Assembly (NCBI GenBank): GCA_029216955.1
Contig: JANAVB010029819.1
Coordinates: 35,904,831 to 35,968,830 of the forward strand
Source of the DNA: Iris pallida
Lineage: Eukaryota > Streptophyta > Magnoliopsida > Asparagales > Iridaceae
DNA: 64,000 nucleotides
Direction of reading: 5' to 3'
In this document: in pieces, positions 11,896-23,854 of the stretch
How positions within the stretch are numbered: the stretch's first letter is position 1
How the letters are laid out: each line of letters opens with the position of its first letter
Position numbers and translations under genes: made by a program
Notes under the pieces: generated by a model
The model's database searches: none
The model's input: the letters and a program-made list of their open reading frames with translations, nothing else
Told to the model about the DNA's origin: nothing

Positions 11896-13360
11896 CTTTT
11901 CACAACCTTGGTCCTTAATGAAGACTACGTTATGGATACCCAAACACCATAGTTCTATTTGAAGTGTCGCTTTCTTAAAATTTACATTTAGCAGTATATT
12001 CTTGAAGGGAGCTACCCAAAAACAAATTCCAAGGGTAAGCATATCAAGTCTAGCATATCCTCCCTAAATTTTTCAGAAGTATGAAATATCATAATCTACA
12101 TGTAAAGTTTCTTCATGTCGAGCCAAGTGCTAAAGGCATATACATCTTCCTACAGTATAAGAGGAAACTACGACCAAGGACTGGCATAGTGCCAATGGTA
12201 TTACACATAATCCTCGAGCACAGAATACAAACTCCAAATCTTAGGGAAAATGATACAGCCAGGTAATCAAATTATTATAGCAATGCTTAGTACAGAATGT
12301 TTGTAGACATAGAAAAGTAAACTAAGCTAGAACTTAGAAGCGTTTGGTTCAATCGAATCTTCTAATTTCAGTCTATGCCACCTAGAGCCATTTACATCTT
12401 TATTTATTCTCTAGAGACTTGATAGATACTTATGTAGGTTGTTTAGATTTGTATAAGTTTCCTCATCAGGTAGGAAGCATGTACTTATTAGAATAGCATG
12501 AAGCAATAGCTGCTATGAGAGATAAGCATGCCTAGTAGAGTACAGTATAGTCCTTAAAACTAGAAATTACTTGTTGACAACCAAGACTGTTCTTGAAAAT
12601 GATTTACTGTTTGAAATCCTATTTAGCTAATGATGTTGCTATGGAAAGTTTCAGTTTTAAGATAGATTAGATTATGGAAGTCAGGAAGTTATTACAGATG
12701 CATTACTTTGTCAAGGACTCAAAAGGGTTCCGAACCTACACATTACTCTGATTTACGATCTTAAGGATAGTCACAGTTGCTAAAGGAATAAAACATGGAT
12801 TAGTTTATAGAATCAAAATTACCATCGTTCAAATAACTTCATCATGATTTCAGACGCACATTATTGATTTTGATTCTAAAACCACGTAATATTCAAATCT
12901 GTCTAATATTAATCCAATGCCAGTCATCAAAAATTTGTTGTGATGTGACAACAAATACAATCACAATGTAAGGTAATACTTCTAGCAATACTATGAAACA
13001 CTGACAACTCATAATATATAAACACTATAATAGATCAATCATCCTACAAGTAAGCATGGTAAAATTTCAAGTACATAGACAAGGGATCTTAACAAAATTT
13101 CAAAACAGAGGAGTTCAAAGTAACGAGCAATAATGTTTATTTCACAATCCTACCAGAAAATATCATCTTCAACATAGTTCAAAATGCTTGAAGGTTTGAT
13201 GGAGTACTCTTTCGTTCATCAAATTTATTCTTTCAGACAGGAAATAATGATAAGTGGCATCAGATAATAGGAGCATGACAACAGTGTTGGTACTGGGGAT
13301 TAAATGAGCAACCATAATGACAACCCAACCTTTCTAGTAGGCGTGGTGCCTAGTCAGTAG
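11896..13360. other. CACTA interior, intron-like sequence
   Basis: AT-rich, no recognised coding region. A short plus-strand open frame at 12081-12266 has no recognisable domain. A minus-strand phrase near 12010-12060 weakly recalls another WD40 segment, but I cannot support it. Confidence 0.35.
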
Positions 13361-14053
13361 TCAGACAATAACGATAACAGAAAAGGGTGGTGAGTTGTAG
13401 CTGTGTGGCATCTTGAAGTTGATGGTTGGAGATAAATCAAGCTTAACCGTAACTATAGTAATCATAATGATATTGCTTCCAGTTCTAGTGATAGCATGGG
13501 AAACCAAAAAAAGTCCATAAACTAGTTCTGGTACAACTGCCAATTCATATAAGCCAAGAGATAACAAAACCAAGTGGCAAAAAATTGAAGAAAACTTCAA
13601 CATGTTGGCTGCAAACAGAAAATTGAAGAAATTGAACATATACACATACCTTTCCTCGTCGTAACCCAAAAATAAAGAAGATCGAACATGTTGGCTACAA
13701 ACAGAAAAATTGAAGGAAAAAACCAAAATAATAGAGGAGGTTTGTGATGTACCAGAGATAAGAGGGAGGAGATGGAGATAGGGTGGCATGTGGCGAGCGG
13801 CGACCGTCGGGATGCCGATTTGGCAGAGCCGGAAGGCCGACTTGGCAGAGCCGGAAGGCCGACTTGGCGGAGCCGCGGCTGTAGGCTCTGTAGTGTACAG
13901 GGCCAACTTGGCGGAGCCGGACGGCGACGACGCGGGAGCTGTCCGGGCGGCAGCCGACCCCGGTCCAGTTCCTCTCCAGGGGCTAGGTCGAAGAACTAGG
14001 GTTAGGGTTAGGGTTAGGGTTTCTCTATTTTTTCCTGGCCCACCATAGAGCAT
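13361..14053 (-). other. GC-rich open frame near the CACTA right end, possible captured first exon
   Basis: A 230-codon minus-strand frame. Its first part is GC-rich, Ala/Pro/Ser-rich and contains short direct repeats (about 25 bp, three copies near 13821-13920). Its second half (13361-13760) looks like AT-rich intron read through. The start falls in telomere-like repeats. The composition is that of a plant first exon plus intron, not a finished protein. I do not recognise a family. Confidence 0.25.
13997..14022. repeat. Short telomere-like repeat (TAGGGT)n
   Basis: Four TAGGGT units followed by TTC. On the minus strand this is AAACCCTAACCC, like a telo-box, a common 5' leader element of plant genes. 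A second AGGGTTAGGGTTT lies near 14073. Far too short to be a telomere. Confidence 0.7.
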
Positions 14054-14324
14054 CCAAATTTGTGAAGAAAACTAGGGTTAGGGTTTCTATCTTAGGGTGG
14101 TAAAAAGGAGAGGAGTGGGGGCTCTTTAGAGGATAGGAGTGGGGGGCTCTCTCTCTAAAGGAGGAAAAAGTTAGGGAGAGAGGAGGAAAGGAAGGGGATG
14201 ATCGGGAGAAAGTTTGCTTGGTTCATCCATTAAAAGGAACCACAACTGTCAACACATATAAAAATTTTGAAAAATTTACTAAAATGGCAGTTGAAAAAAT
14301 TCTGCTAAGTTTTTGGCACATACA

Positions 14325-14543
14325 TTACTTGACGATTATCACCAAAACCGTCAATAAATAAATTGCTCTTTCTTGACGGATCCTCCAAAACCGTCAACAT
14401 ACATGGTATAAAATTGCTAATTTAAAAAATAAAAGGGCCTCTCTTGACGTACGCCTAAATACGTCAAGAAAACCACTATTGTTGACGGCTTTTGACGACC
14501 ATCAACTTATTAACCGTCAAGAATCGTCTTTTTTCTTGTAGTA
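14325..14543. repeat. CACTA right subterminal repeats
   Basis: Copies of TTGACGG/CCGTCAA in both orientations leading to the terminus TTCTTGTAGTA. They mirror the left end. Confidence 0.75.
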
Positions 14544-14546
14544 ACC
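14544..14546. repeat. CACTA target-site duplication ACC, right copy
   Basis: Matches 8175-8177. Confidence 0.8.
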
Positions 14547-14949
14547 GTACTTTGATTCCAGCAGATGGCAATGATTGTATGAATGTATGTTTCCTGTCTA
14601 TAGATGGTATAGTGAACTGAGAAGGATATTACGGGTCTATCTTCCCTCAATACGAGCATCTGACTTTCCAAAATCCATAAAGGCGAAAACAATAAGTGAA
14701 TATGGGATTCCAGATGAGTTTCAAATAGAGTTGTCAAGGCAGTTGCGGATGAGATCCTAGAGCCATCTATATCTCAATCCACGTAGGATAAGCAAATAAA
14801 AGTGAACCAACTATACGAAGGTTGATCAGACCATCATACACTGATTCTGATTAGACAATATGTTAGTGGTTGTCCCTAATATACACTTGTCGTGAACAAG
14901 ATCGATAAGGATAAGCTTGCAAAATCTAGGCTATAATAGCGGTGTTTAG
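14547..14949 (-). other. Non-coding interior of TR-GAG element
   Basis: No gene. About 230 bp (14730-14960) are clearly related to 28390-28620 in the LARD element (shared GTCAAGGCAGT, GGTTGATCAGACCAT, TAAGCTTGCAAAA). This ties the two families together. Confidence 0.6.
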
Positions 14950-16537
14950 TCAGACTAGTCCAAATATTAGAACGCAGAATTTATGATTGAATGAAAATAC
15001 GAGTAGTTCGAGGTTTAAGAATCTAAGCCGTGTCCAGTGCTCGTGCTTATGCAATCGTCCTACTGTCTGATTTTCTCTGGCCTTGGCTAACGTATGATGA
15101 ATGGATATGATAACAGGGAATATGAAAATAAAAATCATACCTGCTACGACTTCTCCTTCTGTTTCTACATTCTCCACTGCTAACGAGAAGGCAGGTCCGT
15201 AATTCTGGTCGGGGTCCTGAACTCTAGTTCTATCGTACTGCACTGGCTGGGGTGGTAAAGGTGGACGAGGAGCTCCTACTGTTGGTGTTATAAACCCAGA
15301 CACCTGTTGTCCTAGTCGGGGTACTGGAAGTGTAGGAGTTGTCGGCCTCGGGGTCTGTCGAGCATATATTATCGCCTGCTGCTCTGGACAATCCTTGACC
15401 GTATGCTGGCTGGATCCACACCTCAAGCACCATCCATGACGGATCCGACAGTTTCTCTGGACATGTCCTACCTTCCCACAGTAATGGAAAATAGGCTTCT
15501 GATATGGTGTAGGCCTCTGCTGGTACTGTCCTGTGGGCCTCCTAATAAGTCCATCATATGTAGCTCTAGCAGGTGCGACTTCTAGTATATGGCGTCTCGA
15601 TGCCTGTTGCTGCTCCTTGCGAAGAATCTCCTGGACACGAGCTTCTTCCAAGACAGCTGAATGGCAGACTCGAGACTGGGTAGTCGTATAAGACTTGAGC
15701 TCTGGTGCAAGCCCAGATGGAATCTCCTCGCTTTCTCTAACTCTGTCGGGATCAGTCCCGCACCAAATCTACTCAGGCGATTGAACTCTGAGTCGTACTC
15801 ATCAACTGACATGTTTCATTGCTTTAAATGAAGGAACTGATCGTAGAGACCGTCTCGAACATGAATAAAGAATAATCTTTCATAGAAAAGATCGTAGAAC
15901 TGCTTCCAGGTAATCCCAGTGCCTAATCGCCTTTCTTCCGCCTTCCACCAGTGGTGAGCATTATCTTCTAAAAGTAGGTCCACTGTTGTCATCCAATCAC
16001 GTGTTGGCAACTGGGATTCCTTCAGTAGCTTTTCCATGCTAATAAGCCATGCTGACACCTCTAGTGGCTTCTCAGTACCTCTGAAGAACTTTGGGTTCAT
16101 ATCTGTAAAGTTCTTGATAGAGCCTTCATAAGGATGTAGAGCCGGTATTGGCGCCGGTGGAGGAGGTGGAGGTGGGGGCCTAGTCAGTGCCGTCATCATG
16201 CTCTGTCTCATCAACTCAGTTTGTTGCCACTGAGCCTGCATCATGGCGTACATGAACTGAGTGGTAGGGCTCTCCTCAGTCGGTGGTGGAGGCATCTAAG
16301 GGCCCGACTGTGGCTGAAACTACTGAGGGTAAGGTAGTGGTGGCAGGGGCACATTCCCTCCTGGTGGTACGGTAGTGCTTGTGTCTCATGGGGTACCGTC
16401 GTCGGAGTCGTAGTAGGCTGCGACTGTCCTGGCTGGTACGAGGTTACCGGGGTCATCGGAGGATTCTGTTCCTCTTGGGTAGCCGCATCACCAGAGGTGA
16501 TGGCCAAGGTGGAAGTGCTTCTGCTTCTTAGATTCAT
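14950..16537 (-). pseudogene. gag: gypsy gag, broken
   Basis: Read from 16537 down in three frames: an N-terminal Ser/Thr/Pro-rich part starting MNLRSRSTSTL (16537-16241), the capsid-like retrotransposon gag domain (16295-15582, with WWKAEERRLG and MSVDEYDSEFNRLSRFGAG), and a nucleocapsid part (15651-15130). The second zinc knuckle CLRCGSSQHTVKDC is intact; in the first, HYCGKVGHVQRNC, the leading Cys is lost. Breaks are a frameshift near 16270, an in-frame TGA just before MSVDEY and a frameshift near 15650. The frame fades after 15130, where protease should begin, and no pol follows. The protein would package RNA. The gag is typical of plant chromovirus-like gypsy elements. Confidence 0.8.
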
Positions 16538-16718
16538 ACTGTTGGTACGAGGAAAAATATGACGATATTAGGAGAAGTTAGATATGAGGTAATTCAAGTA
16601 ATCAAAAGAATTTGAAAAGATTGGAAGTCAAGGAAGTAGTAGTTCTGGATGAGATACTATTCCTATTCCTATATACAGGCTTGCTGGGCACAGTCATGTA
16701 ACCCAACAATATTTTCTG

Positions 16719-16743
16719 ACCTGCATGGGCCACCACAAAAACA
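16719..16743 (-). other. Presumed primer-binding region of TR-GAG element
   Basis: On the minus strand the sequence after the 5' LTR starts TGTTTTTGTGGTGGCCCATG. It is almost identical to 29059-29083 beside the LARD 5' LTR. It is not the usual initiator-Met site (TGGTATCAGAGC). TGGTGGCCCATGCAGG, 8 nt in, is the likeliest complement of a tRNA 3' end; the tRNA is not identified. Confidence 0.4.
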
Positions 16744-19700
16744 TGTAACGTCCCAGTCCCAAAATACTTAGGACCAAGTACGCAACATGCCAGCTGCACA
16801 TATACGAAGAATACTCCAAGATATAAAATTCTCGTATATATACATAAGCTGTATATATATAATAAAATCACAGGCCAGAACATAAGTATCTAATCTCATC
16901 ACAGCTTAATACAGAAGAAACGAGAGTCCATAAATAATGCATCAAAAGATAGCCGGGTGGAAATACCCACTCCAAACAGCCATGTAAAATAGTCACAAAG
17001 ATCGGAGTCCAACCTCCATAAAATAGAAAGTAAATGAAAGAACATAAGATGTCCACTATATAGTCTCCATAATCCTCAAAGATAAGAATAAAGCTAAATG
17101 TCAAAGGGAAATGCCTCGTCGCCCACAAAAGATGGATTCAATGCCGCTTTGTACTCCTGTGAGAAATCGTCTAATCTTGGAGAGATAACCAGGTCCTCAG
17201 AGGGACGTAACAAGATACAAGAAAATACCATGCCATATAAACTGTGATATATAATAGAAAATAAGGGATGCATGCAATAGGGTACCTAACCGTACTATAG
17301 TGAATATGCAATAAAGAACAATCCTTCACATATGGGCACTCGGGCTGTATAGCAGTGGTATCGTCCCTCTCATCGGGAATCAGTACAATCCGTCCATAAC
17401 GTTCGACGAATGTAAGAAGGAATCAGTAAGAAAACATCCATAATATTCTATGAACGTCAGAGGGAATCAGTACAATAGGGTGAACCTGCGTCTCCAACGG
17501 AGCTTCAGGTACAATAGCAGTATGTAAATGTGGCCCATACATCAAAGAACTGTTCTTCCCTCCCAATGCCTAATGGAGTCACATCCATGACTCATATGAC
17601 CATCTAGTAACTGCCAAGTTCACTAGCATGCAATTCTATTGGCCGTTACTCCTAACCGTTGCACGCCTTATACGTATCGGTGGCCGACCGACTACGCGAG
17701 TACGTGTCCTATATGTGACTCACAACACGTGGTAAAGTAAATGTCAAGGCCGTATGAGATATACCAATACCTCATCAATAATGGGTGGTCACTAGGCTAA
17801 GTCGATGCAAGAGAGATAAATAAAAGGTAGAAAATGACCGATAGAGTCGCTTGCACCCAAGTGTGACTTGGATGCACAGTTTTATAATAACAAATAAGAA
17901 ATGCTGAAAATAACAACTGAAAATAAGAATATGTAAATCACAGAGTAAGGTGGCAAGGTTTCTTGCCTGATGGTGCAAAGTGGCAAGCCCAGGAAATCAC
18001 AATGTCTGCCAAGAAACGTCATAATCTCCAAATAACTTCGGACGCTTAAACAAACATCAAAAACGTACTCGGTGTAAAAGATATACCTAGGAAATGCCTG
18101 TCCAAAAGTATAATTTTGGAATAGGGGCAAAATCATAATTTTGGGTCAAAATGATATCCGCCGTTGGACCCGCTTTGCACCAAAACGCGTGCCAAAGTCT
18201 ATGGTCTATAAAGTCGTCAAACTACATATCTACGAATTCAGTTTGAGGAGACGAACTCAACGGTATGTCCAGTTTTGGATTTCGATAAGCCGCGTACAAA
18301 ATCGCCCATTTGAGTGGGTCGCAGGCCCGCCAAAAAAGGGTTCTGGTCGACCTTTCTCAGAATCGAACCAAACTTGACACACAGAACCAGAATTTCGATT
18401 CAGACCTGTTGGCGCAAGTTTCGTCTCGATTCGACGACTGTACACGAAGTTAGGGCGAACTTTACAAATTGGGGATACGGGGGTATCTCGACGGATACTG
18501 ACTGATTTCGTCACGCACACACGATGAAAATGATTTCCGTCAGTTCCCACACGTCGGCAACGTCTGTACGCGCCTTTTGATGCGTATAGTGTGCGACCAC
18601 GTCGTCCGGTTCGTCGGGGCGCATGTCGTATCGAGAAAAATTTCAAAATTTTATATAAGTTAACACAGTTTTTCCTCCAACTTCAACATCGATTTACTTT
18701 TTACACGTTAACCAAAATGACGATCAAGAGATGCGTTACGATCTTGGTTAGGTTGTCTTTTACTGTTTTCAATTAATTTCTACAAATCTTTAATGCACAG
18801 CAAGAAAATTGGCCGACAAGTTGCCGTTTAGAATTGAATTTAACAGTCCAAAAAATAGATTTTTTTTGCTAACTTCGGTTCGATTTTTCGAACCAGTTAG
18901 ATGGTTATGTCAAAATCCATCTCGAGGATCTCGAAGAGAGTTAAGTCTACTTTCCAGAAAAACTTACGGATCAAAAATCGGTGCTACGAGTAAAAAGTTA
19001 TGTCGTCGGGAAGTAGGGTACCTTGAGTAGGAAAACTGCTCCGTGGATGACGAGGGGCTGACTTTCGATGCTCTGTTCGTCGCGCACACAACTCCATACC
19101 TGGTGAAATGAACTCGTAGGCGAAGAGGGTATGTTCTGCCGTAATTTTCATTTTAGAAGTTTAAGGTTTTGAGGTCTGTGGAGGAAGTTATATATATAGC
19201 AAGTGGGGCAAAAATTATAATACTACTACTATTACTAAAAAGCCAATGGCCTACGGGTTGCTATGGGTTACTCACGAAAATTTGCTGCTACAGCAGCTAT
19301 GTAGGGAGGGGAGGGGCCCACTTAAGTGGGTGGTGCTGTTGTTGTTTTTTTCCTTTTCTTTTATTTTTCTTTTCCTTTCTTTATTCTTTTCCTTTTTCAT
19401 TTCTTTTTCTTTTCTTTTCTTATTCTTTCTCATTTCTTTTTCTTTTTCATTTTTTTTTATTTTAGAAATTCTTTTTTAAAAAAACTAATTTCTATTTTTC
19501 TATTATTACTCTATTTAAATAACTAAATTCTATTTTATTTATTATTTCTAATTAAAAACTCTTTTTTTCAATAATTTAGATATATTTATATACACATATA
19601 TTCCCACATATATGTATATATAAATATATACACCTTAACAAATCAACACATACTTTTTTTTTATACTTATAAATATATCATGTAAACTTACACCCATACT

Positions 19701-19824
19701 ATGCATTACTTAAGTATTTGCTATTACTATTATTTCACACTCCTAATATTATGCATGCATGTATTTTAGCACAAATTTCTACACAAAACTAAATTTAATA
19801 TTTTAATGAATTAGGGGGTTTACA
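16744..19824 (-). repeat. 5' LTR of the TR-GAG element
   Basis: Begins TGTAACGTCCC and ends GGGTTTACA on the plus strand, pairing with 4017-7099. TG/CA ends are intact here. Flanked on the right by TAGTG (19825-19829). Confidence 0.85.
19189..19198 (-). promoter_or_regulatory. TATA box of TR-GAG 5' LTR
   Basis: TATATATATA on the minus strand, followed by a CT-rich leader. It is the only good TATA in the LTR at a sensible place for transcription toward gag. Confidence 0.5.
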
Positions 19825-19829
19825 TAGTG
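19825..19829. repeat. Target-site duplication TAGTG, right copy
   Basis: Matches 4012-4016. Confidence 0.85.
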
Positions 19830-21909
19830 TACTAAATTTTCCAAGCACGAGCACTTAGAAAGAGTGCCCGCAACGTGGGTCGGTACATTACCGTATACTG
19901 GCGAGCAGAACCAGCCCACTCACCTAAACCAATACTAAGTAGTCATGTGAGTAAACATTTGTAACATGATCTTTATATTTGGGACCTAGCATCAGTTTAC
20001 AGTTTATGTACAGTATCATAGTGAAGCATGTAAACACATCATAGCATTGTTCATGTAAGGCACATTGTCGCATACTTGGTGTTAACATGTTAAACAGTCA
20101 AGTTGAATTAACATGTAAATAAATATATCATGTTTAAGTGATTTCTTACTGATAGCTAACTCCCTCGTACCTGTATAAAATACATGTTATATGATATACT
20201 TACTCTGCATGATGCATTCGACTAGTGGTTTTTGGTGAAACTATACCATAAACGACTTTCCAACCGGTATTATGATGCACCATTCCAGATTAGGTTGCAA
20301 GACTAGTCGAATGTTCCGCAATACCTCATGCTACCATAGCACGACCAATGTTTTTCCTCGGGTCGAATTGGTCCCAGTGCTCCAGGTACTATTCGAGGAA
20401 ACTTACTCAGACTTGAGCACAAGTACGTCCATGACCATGCGATTGCATGTCCGACTCGATAAACACAAGTGTATGTTAAAACAACTGAAAGTAAGAAAAA
20501 ACAATAGTTCAACATCTCATTCAAATTCAATCCGTATTCAATGACTAATCATTTCCATCATTCACATTATTTCCACACTTGGTGATCACCATGATCCCAA
20601 GCCTCATTATTTCACATTCTAATTTCATCACATCGTAACGTTTCTCATATCATTCCTTACATTAAGTAATCAACAACATTTTATTTCTTCTATGGATATT
20701 CCTCATTCATTTTATTGTATTTACAGCATTGCTAGTTCATTTCTCATGTAACATTCACAAAAGCATCTCATTATCCAAGTGTTTTATTTGTTTCAGCAGC
20801 ATTAGACATGAGCAACATTATCAATTCATTTCTACTATGTGATTCACAGTGACAGGTTCATGGTCATATGTTAACCATGTCAACATTAGCTAACATAAGT
20901 ATCTCTATTAATCAGTAACTAAAGCATGGGACATTTAAGTACATGGCATAGAAACATAATACTCTATTTTATTAAACATAAAGGAGTAGGAGAGAAAGGA
21001 CAGTCCCACTCACTTTCACAAAATGGTCTTCCTGTTCCGATCATATATATGCTCAACGGGTCCTCCAGAGATAGTTTGACACAAAGCACCATATTTCCTA
21101 CTTGACACAACCACACCATTGAGCCATGTTTCATAACTCATCCCATCCGACCAACTAAGAAGACTGCATCAATCTCAATCTCTTGATTTCCAATACATCA
21201 TAGTCCAATATTCTGATCGCATCCGCCAAGCCAACCAAATGCATCGTGCGGAACGGGGCATTACATATAAAAGGGTTGGGGCCTACTTCTAAATATTGAA
21301 TATCTTCTTACAAACTAGAAAGGATAGGTTGTTAATCATACTGTATATGAGATTTGGTAACTTATAGAAGAATGACATAGTGATTAAGGATTGATTTTGG
21401 GAATCCTAACTCCTATGGTTAGACTTAACTAAGGACTTGAGAGTAAAACTATAAATCTTACCTTAAGTAGATTAATAAATCACAATATATTAAACCCATC
21501 ATACAGGTTAGTTAGATATTTCAAAGGACTTGTAGTTAGAACAATTATGTTAGAGTAAGGTACACATAGAAAAATAAAGAGAAAAGAAACATAGGAGCAG
21601 TACTATGTATAGGTTGAAGAACTATAAAGGGTCATGGATGGCTAGGACCTAGCAGACCATATTTTTAGTGTGTGACACCATATTGCTAGAAACAACGATT
21701 GAAGAAAGCCCAGGCCACAGAAGTGGGTAAACTAGCTGGAGTCGAGATATATGACCTTTAAGGTAGTATAAGTTAGGTCATGATTTTAAAGATTACCTAG
21801 TCTCATTCTTAAGTACTCTTGATAGCTAGCTTATACTTTATCATGAGTCGGTGTTCGTCATCTTCAGACTGATTGATCATTTAACGTTCAAGATCGTTCT
21901 AGTTGCTCG
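19830..21909. other. Old gypsy remnant, no intact gene
   Basis: AT-rich sequence with no supported coding region. The part up to CGGGGCATTACA (21269) may be the continuation of the old LTR at 3435-4016. From 21270 to 21909 the sequence is decayed interior. Confidence 0.3.
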
Positions 21910-22190
21910 AGTTATATCTTGCCATCGACCTATTTGACCGGCTAATCGGAGCAAATGTACTTCTCTAAGATTGACTTGAGATTAGGATACCATCAGGTGA
22001 ATGTGCGGATAGAGGATATTCCAAGGACCACATTCGAAACTTGATATGGCCACTATAAGTGTTTGGTAATGCCATTTGGATTGACGAATGAACCTGCTGT
22101 ATATATGAAATTAAGTGATGAATAAGGTGTTCCACCAGTACCGAAAACAGTTGTGGTAGTTTTGATTATATTTGGTCATAGGACAGAAGC
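21910..22190 (+). pseudogene. Decayed gypsy reverse transcriptase fragment
   Basis: The plus strand reads FSKIDLRLGYHQVNVRIEDI, then PRTTFET, a stop, YGHYKCLVMPFGLTNEPAVYM. This is the conserved Ty3/gypsy RT block between SKIDLRSGYHQ and MPFGLTNAPA. Upstream, IDLFDRLIGA is readable in another frame; downstream there is a trace of the catalytic VVVF region. Several stops and frame slips show a long-dead copy. It is the only polymerase trace between the two large gypsy insertions and is older than both. Confidence 0.8.
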
Positions 22191-23849
22191 TATAGAAGTA
22201 GCATATTTTATAAAAGGGTAATTATCTAAGGTAGGTATGAGTAGGATAAAACATATCGACCAGAAAGGCCGACTAGAATAGAGTGTCATTTTATTTTTTT
22301 AGTCTTTTTGGTAGAAAATACCTCTTAATTAGTGGGTAGATATTCCTACCCCTGCCAAAACAAATAGGGTGAAATAGAAGTTTTACCTATCATAGAGATT
22401 GTTAGGAGCATACGATAGGATTGAGAGATTATACAGTTGAACTTTAGTATTAGCTATAGTTTCCCAAGCAAACAATAGGATCACCCTTGTGGTAGACTTT
22501 AAAAGGTATGACTAGAGACTTTTGTTATGGGTATTGATAATTCTTTTACTTAAGGCTGGACCTAAGTCTGTATAGAACCATTATCTTATAAATTTTATAT
22601 AAAGAATATAGGAATCCATGCTTTACAAGACTAGATAATTAACTAAGGTGGGTAGAATAGATACTCTCCCAAGGTGTAAATCAGAATAAAGTAAAGTATA
22701 GGGCCTAAAGGCCTAACCCTAATAAGAGATCTTGAAATCATTAGACTAAACCCTGCTACCTTTTGACTGAGATAGGCCTGGAATAGAAGTACTAGAAAAG
22801 ATTATTATGAAAAGATAATATCGGGCTGATATTTGACCTAAGAGTATTGGACAAAGTAGGAAAATCTGAGTTAGAATAGATGATCACCACTATACATGGT
22901 AAGACTAGCCATGAAATGACCTACAGAAGGCTAGGATTAGAAGATTAACCAATAGGTTTATGTATTTGTCTAGCTTAGCCTCGACCTTTACCAGCAGGTA
23001 GGTATCAAATGGTTAGGTACACTTGCAAGAATTATATAGATTTCTTATATGTAGAAGGGATGGATCGCTGACTGAACCACTAAAGAAGTTTGTTATATAA
23101 CTTATAGGAGTATAGTATAGAGTTAAGGATGGACATAGCTCACAGAGTAATTATGAGTTTACTAACTCTGTGCTTAGTCATATATAAAGACTTGAGAGCC
23201 AAGTTAGAAGCCTTACCTTAACTAGACTAGTAACCCTCCATCGATGCAATTTAGTTAGAAATTTTAGAAAAATTGTAACTAGAATAATTTTGTTTGGATT
23301 AAGGTGTACCTATATTTAAGAAAAATTAGGCGCTATAATTGAGGAACTAGAGGGGAGAAGGTAGGATATAAGACTTTTAACAATGTATAAGTTAGATTAT
23401 GGCTTTTACGGTTAGTTAATCGTATTTTTAAGAATCAACGTCATCAAATTTAGATTGATTGGCCGGTTATAATCCTGATTGACAGTGAATTGTCCTTTCT
23501 GTTAGTAGCCGAGGGTCGAGGACTACCATGGTTCATGGTCCACCCCTTGTCCTTGTAGGGTCGGGCTATTGTGCTATGAAAGCTTATGAACTGAAGTGGC
23601 GACACAAAGATCCTTTAGCTTGATCATGGCTATAGAATGTATTTCTTGGTGTAATATGACACCTATTGTCCTTGTTCGATATAGTGGTGTCACCTTGCCT
23701 CGATGATAGGATATATGCTTGTGATTATGACTCTAGGTGTAGTCTCGGTTTAGACCATACCGCTATCCTTTCATTTTGTGATTCACGAGTGATTTCCTTA
23801 TCCCTTTATGGGGTAGATATGTACGCTACATTATCTATTATTTTTGTTG
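22191..23849. other. Decayed retroelement sequence, no gene
   Basis: No coding region or clear LTR boundary that I can support, only AT-rich degenerate sequence that presumably continues the RT-bearing remnant. Confidence 0.3.
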
Positions 23850-23854
23850 TTATA
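23850..23854. repeat. Target-site duplication TTATA, left copy
   Basis: Matches TTATA at 33153-33157 on the far side of the LARD element. Confidence 0.85.

Noticed and set aside
12010..12060. A second FAS2-like segment (RL...G...F) on the minus strand
   Set aside because: Match too weak, and the order relative to 11635-11733 would be wrong for the gene.
13997..14022. An interstitial telomere
   Set aside because: Only about 25 bp; fits a telo-box-rich leader better.
13772..14048. Plus-strand Gly/Arg-rich frames of 75 and 86 codons
   Set aside because: Complement of the GC-rich putative first exon; no domain.
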